DNA of 64,000 nucleotides from positions 62,001-126,000 of the forward strand of contig NZ_FZNV01000003.1 in the NCBI RefSeq assembly GCF_900188415.1, given 5' to 3'. Position 1 is the stretch's first letter, and each line of letters starts with the position of its first letter. This document shows positions 54,723 to 62,468 of this stretch, piece after piece. Under the pieces are notes generated by a model, which saw only the letters and a list, made by a program, of their open reading frames with translations, was not told the DNA's origin and searched no databases. The DNA is from Maribacter sedimenticola. Its GTDB lineage: Bacteria; Bacteroidota; Bacteroidia; Flavobacteriales; Flavobacteriaceae. The translations under genes and the position numbers were made by a program.

Positions 54723-55154
54723 ATGAAAAAACTAATTCTTGTCATTTTAGGAATTGCTTTTACATCGTGTAATCCATTTAACGAAAAAAGAGTTTTCAAT
54801 TATAAAGCGGAATTGACTGATTTGACTTCAAAAATTGACGATTATCACAACGGAATTTTTGACAGAGATTCAATGGATGAATTTATCATTGAAGAAATTC
54901 GTGACTTGGACATTGATTTAATTATAAAAAATGTTGGACAGAAAAACTCGAGTTATTCTGGATTTACAGAAGAAAATGATAGTCTAATAATTTTCGTGAA
55001 TAGGTCTGGAAGTATATTTAAAACGGAAAAGCGAATTATTTATGATTTCAATAAAAATCCTCGCAATTTTGGAAATGATACAATTGTAGGAGCATCGTAT
55101 AGAATTATACAATTGGACGAAAGATGGTATTACTCGGAAATTGGATTTGATTAA
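54723..55154 (+). CDS. Cassette 8: small lipoprotein
   Basis: 143 aa from the ATG at 54723, which directly gives a lipoprotein signal MKKLILVILGIAFTSCNPF; three codons upstream are inside the cassette half-site. The mature part is acidic (DRDSMDEFIIEEIRDLDID) with a C-terminal strand DERWYYSEIGFD. No family recognised. Located in the outer or inner membrane facing the periplasm, function unknown. Confidence 0.75.
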   Translation: MKKLILVILGIAFTSCNPFNEKRVFNYKAELTDLTSKIDDYHNGIFDRDSMDEFIIEEIRDLDIDLIIKNVGQKNSSYSGFTEENDSLIIFVNRSGSIFKTEKRIIYDFNKNPRNFGNDTIVGASYRIIQLDERWYYSEIGFD

Positions 55155-55162
55155 AAAAATAC

Positions 55163-55364
55163 TATGCACAACAATGCCTAAACGTAATGCGGCGGTTTGG
55201 GCTAAATCGAATAGTCTGTGTATATTTACTAAGTCGCTAAATCTTATGGATTTAGCTTTGGAAAAGAAAAAATAAAACTAAACAATAAGCTTTAGCTTCG
55301 TGCGCAGACGGAAACGAAATTTTTCCTTGCCTCCGCACTACGCTTAGCCGAACCGTTGTAGCAC
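55163..55364 (+). repeat. attC-like element 8 (long class)
   Basis: TATGCACAAC closes cassette 8 (perfect); GTTGTAGCAC opens cassette 9. Standard long-class arms and inner stem. TTTG at 55196 and TATATTTA at 55221, 21 bp apart, resemble a promoter with one mismatch. Confidence 0.88.
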
Positions 55365-55383
55365 ATTTACCAAAACCAACTAA

Positions 55384-55851
55384 ATGATTGAATTAATACT
55401 TTCGACTTTAGCAGAGTTTGGACTAATTCGTGAAGATTATAAACATCGAAAACGAATAAGTATAAAGGAGAAAGAAAACGGTACGAAAAGACCTATTCAA
55501 AAATACCTTCTGCAACCGAGTTCCATAATGGTCATTTCGCTTTTAGTAGTTGGAAGTTTAAGCGCATTCCTATTTTTTGGTTATCAAAGAATGTCTATCT
55601 ATCCTGATAAAACTGAAAAAGAAATAGCTGAAATGAGCGAGAGAATGGAAAATTGGAATGAAAAGTTCGGAAAATACCCAACGGACCTGAATGAATTAAT
55701 CGGAAATAGTCCTTTGAGAAAAGATTGGAAAAAAGACGCTTGGAATCGAGAATATAAATTTACGATTACGGAAAAGGGAAAAGGATTTTTGATTACGTCT
55801 GCTGGTTCGGATGGGAAGTTTCATACTGAAGATGACATTAAATCGAAATAA
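55384..55851 (+). CDS. Cassette 9a: GspG-like pseudopilin C-terminal domain protein
   Basis: 155 aa. One transmembrane helix (about 44-66, VISLLVVGSLSAFLFFGY) follows 40 polar residues; the C-terminal part NEKFGKYPTDLNELIGNSP, KDAWNREYKFT and SAGSDGKFHTEDDI matches the calcium-binding globular end of type II secretion major pseudopilins. The pilin methylation/cleavage motif is missing, so it is not an ordinary pseudopilin. Overlaps the next gene by 20 bp. Confidence 0.75.
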   Translation: MIELILSTLAEFGLIREDYKHRKRISIKEKENGTKRPIQKYLLQPSSIMVISLLVVGSLSAFLFFGYQRMSIYPDKTEKEIAEMSERMENWNEKFGKYPTDLNELIGNSPLRKDWKKDAWNREYKFTITEKGKGFLITSAGSDGKFHTEDDIKSK

Positions 55852-56104
55852 AAGAAATTTAAAAATTGTTAGACTTTATATAATTAGTTTAATCTGTATT
55901 GTTGGTTATTTCTTGATGGAGAATAATAACATAATAGAAGTACTAGTTGAAAAATCGAGTGATTTTTTCCCAATTGAAGTTACCGGTAAGTTTATTACAC
56001 TTGTTTTCACAGGAATACTCCAATATGGATTATTAGCTGTCGGAATATGTATTTTTTTAATGCTAAGTTTTATACTAATCAGAGAAAAAATTAAAAGCTA
56101 TTGA
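55832..56104 (+). CDS. Cassette 9b: small two-helix membrane protein
   Basis: About 90 aa from the ATG at 55832. Two hydrophobic helices (about 12-29 and 51-80) separated by an amphipathic stretch (EVLVEKSSDFFPIEVTGKF). Its start lies inside the end of the pseudopilin-like gene, so the two proteins of the cassette are translationally coupled. Function unknown. Confidence 0.7.
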   Translation: MTLNRNKRNLKIVRLYIISLICIVGYFLMENNNIIEVLVEKSSDFFPIEVTGKFITLVFTGILQYGLLAVGICIFLMLSFILIREKIKSY

Positions 56105-56116
56105 GCAAATAAAAAC

Positions 56117-56319
56117 GTGCTACAACAAAGCCTAAACGTAATGCGGACTTTTGGGCAAAACTGAAAGATCTGTGTATATTTATAAAGTCGCTAAATCTTA
56201 TGGATTTAGCTTTGGAACAAAAAAAGGAAAAGCAAAACAATAAGCTTTAGCTACGTCGGCAGACGGAAACGAAAAGTTTCCTTGCCTCCGCACTACGCTT
56301 AGCCCAACCGTTGTAAGCA
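56117..56319 (+). repeat. attC-like element 9 (long class)
   Basis: GTGCTACAAC closes cassette 9 (perfect); GTTGTAAGCA opens cassette 10. Long-class arms, inner stem GCTAAATC-TTATG-GATTTAGC, distal AATAAGCTTTAGC, hairpin GGAAAC-GAAAA-GTTTCC. Confidence 0.88.
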
Positions 56320-56337
56320 ATTTAACAAATCAAGAAA

Positions 56338-56883
56338 ATGACAGTCGAATATGGAAATTTAGAAATCGAAATACTCGATGGACAAAATTTGAATTCGGCG
56401 AATTATGGACTTGAATATCCAAGCGCTTTAGGAGTGCAAAGTGAATACCAACCTTCCTCAAAACATGGAATTAGAATAACGGAAAATGGAATCGAGAAAT
56501 GTAGTGCATTACTTCTGGAATCTGGAGGAGCAACTGGCATCTCTGAAAACTCGTTTTTAATAAAAAATAAACGAATATATATTTGTTGTTCTGACCATAT
56601 TTATTCTCTAAAAATATCGGACTTATCGGTTAATTGGAGAAAGCAGTTTGATACAGCAACCTGTTTTGGGATTTATGAATTTCAATCGGACTTTCTCGTT
56701 CATGGGGAACTCCAAATTAGTCGTATAGATGAAAGTGGACATGAAAAATGGACTTTTGGAGCGCGAGATATTTTTGTGAACCCAAACGGAAAAGATGAAT
56801 TTAAAATTAAGGGCGACCAAATAGAACTTACGGATTGGGACAATAACAAATATGTACTAAACGCAGACGGAATTGAGTTATAG
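56338..56883 (+). CDS. Cassette 10: beta-rich protein of unknown function
   Basis: 181 aa, soluble, almost entirely short beta-strands: IYICCSDHIYSLKISDLSVNW, KWTFGARDIFVNP, ELTDWDNNKYVLNADG. The repeated unit resembles single blades of PQQ-type propellers, too few to close a propeller. Family not recognised. Starts 28 bp after the cassette boundary. Confidence 0.7.
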   Translation: MTVEYGNLEIEILDGQNLNSANYGLEYPSALGVQSEYQPSSKHGIRITENGIEKCSALLLESGGATGISENSFLIKNKRIYICCSDHIYSLKISDLSVNWRKQFDTATCFGIYEFQSDFLVHGELQISRIDESGHEKWTFGARDIFVNPNGKDEFKIKGDQIELTDWDNNKYVLNADGIEL

Positions 56884-56896
56884 TGCGCAAAAAAAC

Positions 56897-57035
56897 TGCT
56901 TACAACAATGCCTATAATTAATTGCTACATATTTTCCTCACGGAAAATCTTATGCAATAATTAGTATCTTCATTACTCGCTGGAAACATCCTATGGACGT
57001 TTCCGCAACCAATCATAGCCGAACCGTTAGGGTAC
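56897..57035 (+). repeat. attC-like element 10 (short class)
   Basis: TGCTTACAAC closes cassette 10 (perfect); GTTAGGGTAC opens cassette 11. Inner arms GCCTATAATTAATTGC and GCAACCAATCATAGCC. Hairpin GGAAACATCC-TAT-GGACGTTTCC. Confidence 0.87.
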
Positions 57036-57045
57036 ATTAAACAAA

Positions 57046-57597
57046 ATGAGAATTCCAATCGATATTCAAAAATCCAAGACACTTAGAGCACTCGTTTTTC
57101 ATAAAAACGGATTCGATAAAGTATCTGAATATTTGACTGAATTCATTACTCTTTTTGCCTTGTTGTTATTACCAGCAACGTTTATACTTAAGGAATATCA
57201 AAACCATAAAAGTATAATTTTACCAATCACAACCTTAATGGTTACCATATTTATCATTAGTGGAATAATCTACTCGATTTTTAATACTAGTAAACTAAGA
57301 ATACTTATAGGAAAATCAATAGACAAAAATAAATCAGATGTTGAGAAAATATCTGAATTGAAAAAATGGAAAGTAATCGATGAAGGAAGAGATTATATGA
57401 CTTTACTAGTTGCTGATAAATGGAGTGGTTTTCATTCAGGAAAATTTTTGACTATTATTTTTCAAAACAATGAATTACTTTTTAATAGCTATTGTACAGA
57501 TGTTTTCGGTGCAATAAGTCCATACCATTGGTTTGGAAATAGAAAAGTGGAAAAGGAATTTGTGTCGCAAATAGGATTATTAAACAACGTACCCTAA
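57046..57597 (+). CDS. Cassette 11: two-helix membrane protein
   Basis: 183 aa with two transmembrane helices (about 30-50 and 58-80) and a cytosolic or periplasmic C-terminal domain (KWKVIDEGRDYMTLLVADKW, GAISPYHWFGNRK). The stop codon TAA (57595-57597) lies inside the closing half-site GTACCCTAAC, so gene and recombination site overlap. No recognised family. Confidence 0.72.
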   Translation: MRIPIDIQKSKTLRALVFHKNGFDKVSEYLTEFITLFALLLLPATFILKEYQNHKSIILPITTLMVTIFIISGIIYSIFNTSKLRILIGKSIDKNKSDVEKISELKKWKVIDEGRDYMTLLVADKWSGFHSGKFLTIIFQNNELLFNSYCTDVFGAISPYHWFGNRKVEKEFVSQIGLLNNVP

Positions 57598-57728
57598 CAA
57601 CACCTATAATTAATTGCGGTCGGCTTTTCCTTTCGGAAAATCCACGCATATTTAGTATGTTTAGTCTGCGGGTCGAAATCCTGTCGGATTTCACACCGCA
57701 ACTAATCATAGCTTAACCGTTGTGTGTA
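57589..57728 (+). repeat. attC-like element 11 (short class)
   Basis: GTACCCTAAC closes cassette 11 (perfect match to GTTAGGGTAC, a core unlike the usual GTTGT); GTTGTGTGTA opens cassette 12. Inner arms ACCTATAATTAATTGCGG and CCGCAACTAATCATAGC. Hairpin CGAAATCC-TGT-CGGATTTC. Confidence 0.87.
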
Positions 57729-57747
57729 AGTTTAAACAAATTCTCAA

Positions 57748-58410
57748 TTGAAAAAAATCTTCCTCATATTTTTGGTTGCCTTGTTTGTTGGTTGCAAAAC
57801 TGAAACGAACAAAATCAAGCAGGAATCGGAAAATTCAATCGTAAGAAAAGACACCACAATTGAAAAAGAAACACCAAATTATTTTCAATATGAAGAATAT
57901 AAGGTTGGACATGTTAATGATGGTTACGGAAAAAGATTTTATATCGATTCATTACACTACAATGCCGTGGTAAGATACTATCCGTCGGATAGTACAAAAT
58001 TTTGGTTTAAACACTATGATGACTTTGTAAATGACACAACGTTATTAAAAGAATATTACAAAAACGGCAACTTGAAATTTATCAAAAAGAAAACTTACCA
58101 CAATTTCATTCCGATAGGTGTCTGGGAGTTCTATAAAAGAAATGGTGAGCTAAAAGAGACTTTGGATTTTGACAATAAATATTATGTTTCTTTTCAAAAG
58201 GCAATAACTATTGCGAAAGTAAACGGAATTAAAAAGCCATTTGAAACTCAAATTTCGGGAGACAGTACTTGCTGGAAAATAATTCACTGGAGAAATGTAA
58301 AATTTGATTCATTATCAAATCGGGGGTTAGATGTTGGTAGTGGAATTGAAATCAATCGATTTAATGGTCATGCGGACAAATTTCAAACCGAAAGAAGAAG
58401 GGTAAGATAA
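57748..58410 (+). CDS. Cassette 12: lipoprotein with MORN-like segment
   Basis: 220 aa starting at TTG, giving signal MKKIFLIFLVALFVGCKTE with lipobox Cys. Middle region has a MORN/YwqK-like unit (LLKEYYKNGNLKFIKKK, GVWEFYKRNGELKETLDF). C-terminal part unknown. It parallels the MORN protein of the core region in fold only, with no close similarity. Confidence 0.72.
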   Translation: MKKIFLIFLVALFVGCKTETNKIKQESENSIVRKDTTIEKETPNYFQYEEYKVGHVNDGYGKRFYIDSLHYNAVVRYYPSDSTKFWFKHYDDFVNDTTLLKEYYKNGNLKFIKKKTYHNFIPIGVWEFYKRNGELKETLDFDNKYYVSFQKAITIAKVNGIKKPFETQISGDSTCWKIIHWRNVKFDSLSNRGLDVGSGIEINRFNGHADKFQTERRRVR

Positions 58411-58415
58411 AAACC

Positions 58416-58553
58416 TACACACAACACGGTGTATAATTAATTGCGGTCGGAATTTCCACTTGGAAATTCCTGCAATCAATTATCTTTATAGTCAGGCGGA
58501 CATTTTCCGTTGGAAAAGTCCGCAACTAATCATACACATGACCGTTGTACACA
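58416..58553 (+). repeat. attC-like element 12 (short class)
   Basis: TACACACAAC closes cassette 12 (perfect); GTTGTACACA opens cassette 13. Inner arms GTGTATAATTAATTGCGG and CCGCAACTAATCATACAC. Two hairpins, GGAATTTCC-ACTT-GGAAATTCC and GGACATTTTCC-GTT-GGAAAAGTCC. Confidence 0.87.
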
Positions 58554-58564
58554 ATACCCAAAAA

Positions 58565-59107
58565 ATGAAAATCGGAACTAAAATATTAATCCTATTTCTG
58601 ACTTTTAATTTACTTTCTTGCAAAGGAACTGCACAAGAAACAGAAATTGAAAAGCCTACTACTGAATTTGATTTCTCAACAGTTGAAAAATTCCGAGAAA
58701 CAAAACTTAAAGGTCAAATAATAAACGATTACGACAGCATTTTCAATTCTTCACAAAGAAAAGAACTGTCGGACATTATTTATGACTACAATATTGAAAC
58801 TACACGACAAATAGTTGTTGTAACAATTGATAGTATAAATCCATATTCTGACATTCAAAAAATGGCGACGGATTTGGGAAAATATTGGGGAGTTGGAACA
58901 GCGGAAAAAGATAATGGACTGACAATTCTGCTTTGTAAACCTTGTCAGAAAATAGGAATTGCAACTGGATTTGGAACGGAACTTATTTTAACTGACCAAA
59001 TTTGTAAAAATGTTATTGACCATACCATCATTCCTGAATTTAAAAATGGAAACTTTTATGACGGAATTAAAAACGGAGTGTCTGTATTAATAGAAAAATG
59101 GAAATAA
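58565..59107 (+). CDS. Cassette 13: TPM-domain lipoprotein
   Basis: 180 aa from the ATG at 58565; the frame extends upstream but into the previous element. Lipoprotein signal with Cys in NLLSCKGTA. The body matches the TPM (TLP18.3/Psb32/MOLO-1) domain: IFNSSQRKELSDIIYDYN, TTRQIVVVTIDSINPYSD, LGKYWGVGTAEKDNGLTILL and QKIGIATGFGTE. In this domain family some members are phosphatases. Single-gene cassette. Confidence 0.83.
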   Translation: MKIGTKILILFLTFNLLSCKGTAQETEIEKPTTEFDFSTVEKFRETKLKGQIINDYDSIFNSSQRKELSDIIYDYNIETTRQIVVVTIDSINPYSDIQKMATDLGKYWGVGTAEKDNGLTILLCKPCQKIGIATGFGTELILTDQICKNVIDHTIIPEFKNGNFYDGIKNGVSVLIEKWK

Positions 59108-59113
59108 AAGTAC

Positions 59114-59251
59114 TGTGTACAACAATGTATAAAAATAATGCTAAATTAATTGCTTAATCAAAGGTTAGTGCACTTTTGTTGCGTCTGATTTTCCTGCGGA
59201 AAATCCTCGCACACAAAACCGCACTATTCTTATACGTAAACGTTGTAGCCA
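59114..59251 (+). repeat. attC-like element 13 (short class)
   Basis: TGTGTACAAC closes cassette 13 (perfect); GTTGTAGCCA opens cassette 14. Inner arms GTATAAAAATAATGC and GCACTATTCTTATAC differ only by top-strand A-C pairs. Hairpin GATTTTCC-TGC-GGAAAATC. Confidence 0.88.
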
Positions 59252-59260
59252 ATTTAAGAA

Positions 59261-60001
59261 ATGACAATCCAAGAGATACTAAATACAACAGAACACAGAC
59301 CTTGGAAGATACCTACTGAAAGTTGGAAATTTTATCAGGAGTGGAATAATGCAATATTTCTTCATTGGCAAGTGGAATTATCCGAATTGGAAAAATTTGT
59401 GCCGAAAGAATTAGAAATTGACCTCTTTGATGGTAAACCTTGGATTTCGGTTGTTGCTTTTACAATGGAAAAGATAAGACCGAAAAACCTACCTTCTTTT
59501 CCTCCTATTTCGGATTTTGATGAAATTAATATTCGAACTTATGTAAAATCAAATAATAAAACTGGAGTATATTTTTTGAGTATAGAAGGCGGTAAAAGTT
59601 TGTCTTGTAAAATTGCAAAAGGAATGTCTGAACTTCCGTATAGATTTTCAGAAATCAAACGTACTGAAAACCAATACGAATCTAGCAACTCGGAATTTAA
59701 TGACAAGTTGGATATTCAGTTTTCGATTGGAAAAAGAATTACGGAGAAAACCGAATTGGACAAGTGGCTGACCGAAAGATATGCTCTTTTTCAAGACACC
59801 GAAGAGTCAATTAACGAATTTGAAATTCATCATCTGGAATGGACAGTTAATGAAATTGACTTGAGAAATTTAGATTTTAATTATCCAAGATTTGACAAAC
59901 TCATTAAAAATAAACCAAACAAACTTCAATACTCCGAAGGAGTAAAAGTTGTCGCTTGGGGTAAAAACAGCAAAGAAAAAACTGGCTACAACAAAACCTA
60001 A
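59261..60001 (+). CDS. Cassette 14: DUF2071-like protein
   Basis: 246 aa, cytosolic, starting 19 bp after the cassette boundary. Pattern HRPWKIPTESWKFYQEWNN, LFDGKPWISVVAFTMEKIRP and INIRTYVK is that of DUF2071 (YqjF-like) proteins, function unknown. The frame runs 18 bp into element 14 and takes its stop TAA (59999-60001) from the conserved CCTAAACG arm, so the last residues are encoded by the recombination site. Confidence 0.85.
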   Translation: MTIQEILNTTEHRPWKIPTESWKFYQEWNNAIFLHWQVELSELEKFVPKELEIDLFDGKPWISVVAFTMEKIRPKNLPSFPPISDFDEINIRTYVKSNNKTGVYFLSIEGGKSLSCKIAKGMSELPYRFSEIKRTENQYESSNSEFNDKLDIQFSIGKRITEKTELDKWLTERYALFQDTEESINEFEIHHLEWTVNEIDLRNLDFNYPRFDKLIKNKPNKLQYSEGVKVVAWGKNSKEKTGYNKT

Positions 60002-60184
60002 ACGTAATGCGGACTTTAGGGCTTAATCTAAAGGTCTGTGTATATTTATAAAGTCGCTAAATCTTATGGATTTAGCTTTGGACAAGAAAAAATAAAACTA
60101 AACAATAAGCTTTAGCTTCGTGCGCAGACGGAAACGAAAAGTTTCCTTGCCCCCGCACTACGCTTAGCCGAACCGTTGTGCGTC
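59983..60184 (+). repeat. attC-like element 14 (long class)
   Basis: TGGCTACAAC closes cassette 14 (perfect); GTTGTGCGTC opens cassette 15. Long-class arms, inner stem and GGAAAC-GAAAA-GTTTCC hairpin. Overlaps the end of the DUF2071-like gene. Confidence 0.88.
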
Positions 60185-60207
60185 ATTATGACCAATTTGC
60201 CAAATAA

Positions 60208-60435
60208 ATGAACAGAATAGAATTCATAAAGTTTTTAGAAGAGTTCAAAAAGGACTTTGATGAAAATAAATCTTCGTGGGAAAACACAAATTTGTCGGAC
60301 TTTCTTGAAAGTATGATTGCCTATACTGAAGATATTCAAGTATATTATGAAAATATGAAGATGGACGTAGATGCGGACAAACCGACTTGGGAAAATTTTA
60401 AAAATATATTAATGGGTGCCTCGATTTATGAATAA
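60208..60435 (+). CDS. Cassette 15a: DUF7660-like small protein
   Basis: 75 aa, acidic. The pattern FIKFLEEFKKDFDENKSSWEN, LSDFLESMIAYTEDI and KPTWENFKNILMGASIYE matches the DUF7660 family that I remember as small proteins of unknown function. Overlaps the next gene by 8 bp. Immunity-like in size and charge, but not shown. Confidence 0.78.
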   Translation: MNRIEFIKFLEEFKKDFDENKSSWENTNLSDFLESMIAYTEDIQVYYENMKMDVDADKPTWENFKNILMGASIYE

Positions 60436-60790
60436 TGATAGAAAGGTTCAGGAATGGACTACCATAATTGATTTCTATAATGAATTAATAGATAAATATA
60501 AATGGCCTCAAAAGCCAATGTTGGAATTTATAATCGAACTTGAAAAAATAGGATTTTATAATAAATATTGGCCTAGTACCTCACACGAGGCACTTGAATT
60601 AAATTTAGAAAAAGAGTATGAAAAAAGGCTCGAATCACGCATGGTATATATTGTTTACAAATCTGATTCAAATAAATTTCAAATAAGTTTTCAAGCCGGA
60701 CAGGGAAATGAAATACGGAAAAAAGTTTGTGGGAAAAATTTAACCAAGTCGGACTTAAAAGAAATTGAAAATTGGTTGACGGAAAAATAA
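60428..60790 (+). CDS. Cassette 15b: unknown soluble protein
   Basis: About 120 aa from the ATG at 60428 (a GTG four codons upstream is possible). Helical N-terminal half (MLEFIIELEKIGFYNKYWP) and a strand-rich middle (SRMVYIVYKSDSNKFQISFQ) ending in a helix LTKSDLKEIENWLTEK. Not recognised. Coupled to the DUF7660-like gene by overlap; together they may form a small two-gene module. Confidence 0.7.
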   Translation: MNNDRKVQEWTTIIDFYNELIDKYKWPQKPMLEFIIELEKIGFYNKYWPSTSHEALELNLEKEYEKRLESRMVYIVYKSDSNKFQISFQAGQGNEIRKKVCGKNLTKSDLKEIENWLTEK

Positions 60791-60792
60791 CG

Positions 60793-60996
60793 AACGCACA
60801 ACAATACCTAAACGTAATACGGACTTTAGGGATTAATCTAAAGGTCTGTGTATATTTATAAAGTCGCTAAATCTTATGGATTTAGCTTTGGAACAAAAAA
60901 AAGAAAAAGCAAAACAATAAGCTTTAGCTGCGTCGTTAGACGGAAACGAAAGGTTTCCTTATCTCCGCACTACGCTTAGCCTAACCGTTGTCTTCA
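60793..60996 (+). repeat. attC-like element 15 (long class)
   Basis: AACGCACAAC closes cassette 15 (9 of 10 bases match the complement of GTTGTGCGTC); GTTGTCTTCA opens cassette 16. Long-class arms and stems. Confidence 0.86.
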
Positions 60997-61025
60997 ATGT
61001 CAACAAGCACTAAACATTTAATTAA

Positions 61026-62285
61026 ATGAAATTAAAAACATATTTGACACTTCTCATATTATCCTTTTTCAGTTCTTGTAGTAATGACAATTTAGGAATT
61101 GAAGTAGAGGCGATAACATTGAACTATACATCCGTCGAATTAAGGCGAGGCGACGCACTAAGGTTAATCGCAACCTTAAATCCATCTAACGCAACTACCA
61201 AAGAGATTATGTGGAAAAGTTCAGATACTACAATAGTCACAGTAGATAATATTGGAAACATTGAACCAATTAATTTAGGTTCTGCAGAAATCATCGCCAC
61301 ATCCCAGAACAATATATCGGTAAAATGTAGGGTGACCATAATCACAGCTTGGAATTTAAAAGCCGATTTCGGTAGCGAAAGAGGTAGATATGGTGCTGTA
61401 TCATTTTCTATTGGAGACAAAGCATATGTTGGCTTGGGTCGTGATGAATCATATAGCTATGATATTTTTGGAGATGAGTACATATCCAATGCAGGTAGTT
61501 TCAAAAACGACTTTTGGGAATACAATCCTGAGACCGATACTTGGAGAAAACTCAATAATTTTCCAGGTGAAGGAAGAACTGGAGCAGTTGGATTTAGTAT
61601 TGACGGAAAGGGATATGTCGGATTAGGTTTTTACTCCGATGGTACTCGAAATGATGTCGGGTATACTTCTACATTTGAGTTCAAGCAAGATTTTTGGGAA
61701 TACAATCCGTATGATGATAGTTGGACACAATTAGAGGATTTTCCGGGGGAAGCAAGAACCAAGTCTGCAAGTTTTGTTATAGACAACAAAGGTTATGTCG
61801 CTTGTGGTAGGGGAAAATTTGATAGTAAAAGAGATTTTTGGGAATTCTCGCCTTCTGACCAATCATGGAAACAACTGGTAGACTATCCTGTAGAAGGTAG
61901 AACCCCAGTTGGTTTTAGTATAAATAATAAAGGCTATGTATGGAGTAGTAACGGTTTTTGGGAATATTCCCTAAATACAGGTTCTTGGGATGAAAAACAA
62001 AACGCAGAAATTCAAGATACTTTTTATTATGATGTTAAAGGTTTTAGTATTAACGGCGATGCTTATATTTGCTTGGACACTAATTCTTTTTTTAAGTACA
62101 ATCCAACCAATAATGAATGGACTAACCTCCCCGACAGATTTCCTGACTCAAAGGGTCGAGAAGCAAAAACCAGTTTTGTTGTAAATGAGAAAGCATTTTT
62201 AGGATTGGGATTTTATAGATACTCTTGCGGAAGTCATTGTAGTTCTTTCTCTCCTACTTCCAGCATATATCAGTTTATTCCCTAA
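61026..62285 (+). CDS. Cassette 16: Big2 plus kelch-propeller lipoprotein
   Basis: 419 aa. Lipobox Cys18 (LSFFSSCSND), a Big2-type Ig domain (about 28-105: VEAITLNYTSVELRRGDALR, IATLNPSNATTKEIMWKSSD), then six kelch repeats such as VSFSIGDKAYVGLG, VGFSIDGKGYVGLG and DFWEYNPETDTWRKL, forming a propeller. Surface-exposed lipoprotein, possibly for carbohydrate or protein binding. A paralogue starts in the next cassette. Confidence 0.87.
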   Translation: MKLKTYLTLLILSFFSSCSNDNLGIEVEAITLNYTSVELRRGDALRLIATLNPSNATTKEIMWKSSDTTIVTVDNIGNIEPINLGSAEIIATSQNNISVKCRVTIITAWNLKADFGSERGRYGAVSFSIGDKAYVGLGRDESYSYDIFGDEYISNAGSFKNDFWEYNPETDTWRKLNNFPGEGRTGAVGFSIDGKGYVGLGFYSDGTRNDVGYTSTFEFKQDFWEYNPYDDSWTQLEDFPGEARTKSASFVIDNKGYVACGRGKFDSKRDFWEFSPSDQSWKQLVDYPVEGRTPVGFSINNKGYVWSSNGFWEYSLNTGSWDEKQNAEIQDTFYYDVKGFSINGDAYICLDTNSFFKYNPTNNEWTNLPDRFPDSKGREAKTSFVVNEKAFLGLGFYRYSCGSHCSSFSPTSSIYQFIP

Positions 62286-62321
62286 ATATATCTAATTAAT
62301 AAAATAAGTTAGAGATAACAC

Positions 62322-62458
62322 TGAAGACAACAGAGTATAAAAATAATAGCTGTTTAATCACTAAAACGAAAAAAATTAATATAAAAATGGTCTGAGTTTT
62401 ACCGAAAAGTTAGCGCTTGAAAGGTCGCTACTATTCTTATACAAGACCGTTAGGCGTC
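62322..62458 (+). repeat. attC-like element 16 (short class)
   Basis: TGAAGACAAC closes cassette 16 (perfect); GTTAGGCGTC opens cassette 17. Inner arms GTATAAAAATAATAGC and GCTACTATTCTTATAC with A-C-type differences. The centre is less structured than in other elements. Confidence 0.84.
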
Positions 62459-62468
62459 ATTAGGTACG

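Noticed and set aside
42458..62458. Regular repeats as a CRISPR array
   Set aside because: Units are 136-206 bp, separated by full-length genes, and internally palindromic; no short repeat-spacer pattern or cas genes.
42458..62458. Repeats as MITEs or REP elements
   Set aside because: The cassette-specific 10-bp pairing between element ends spans the gene, not the element, and there are no target-site duplications. MITE-like origin does not explain this rule.
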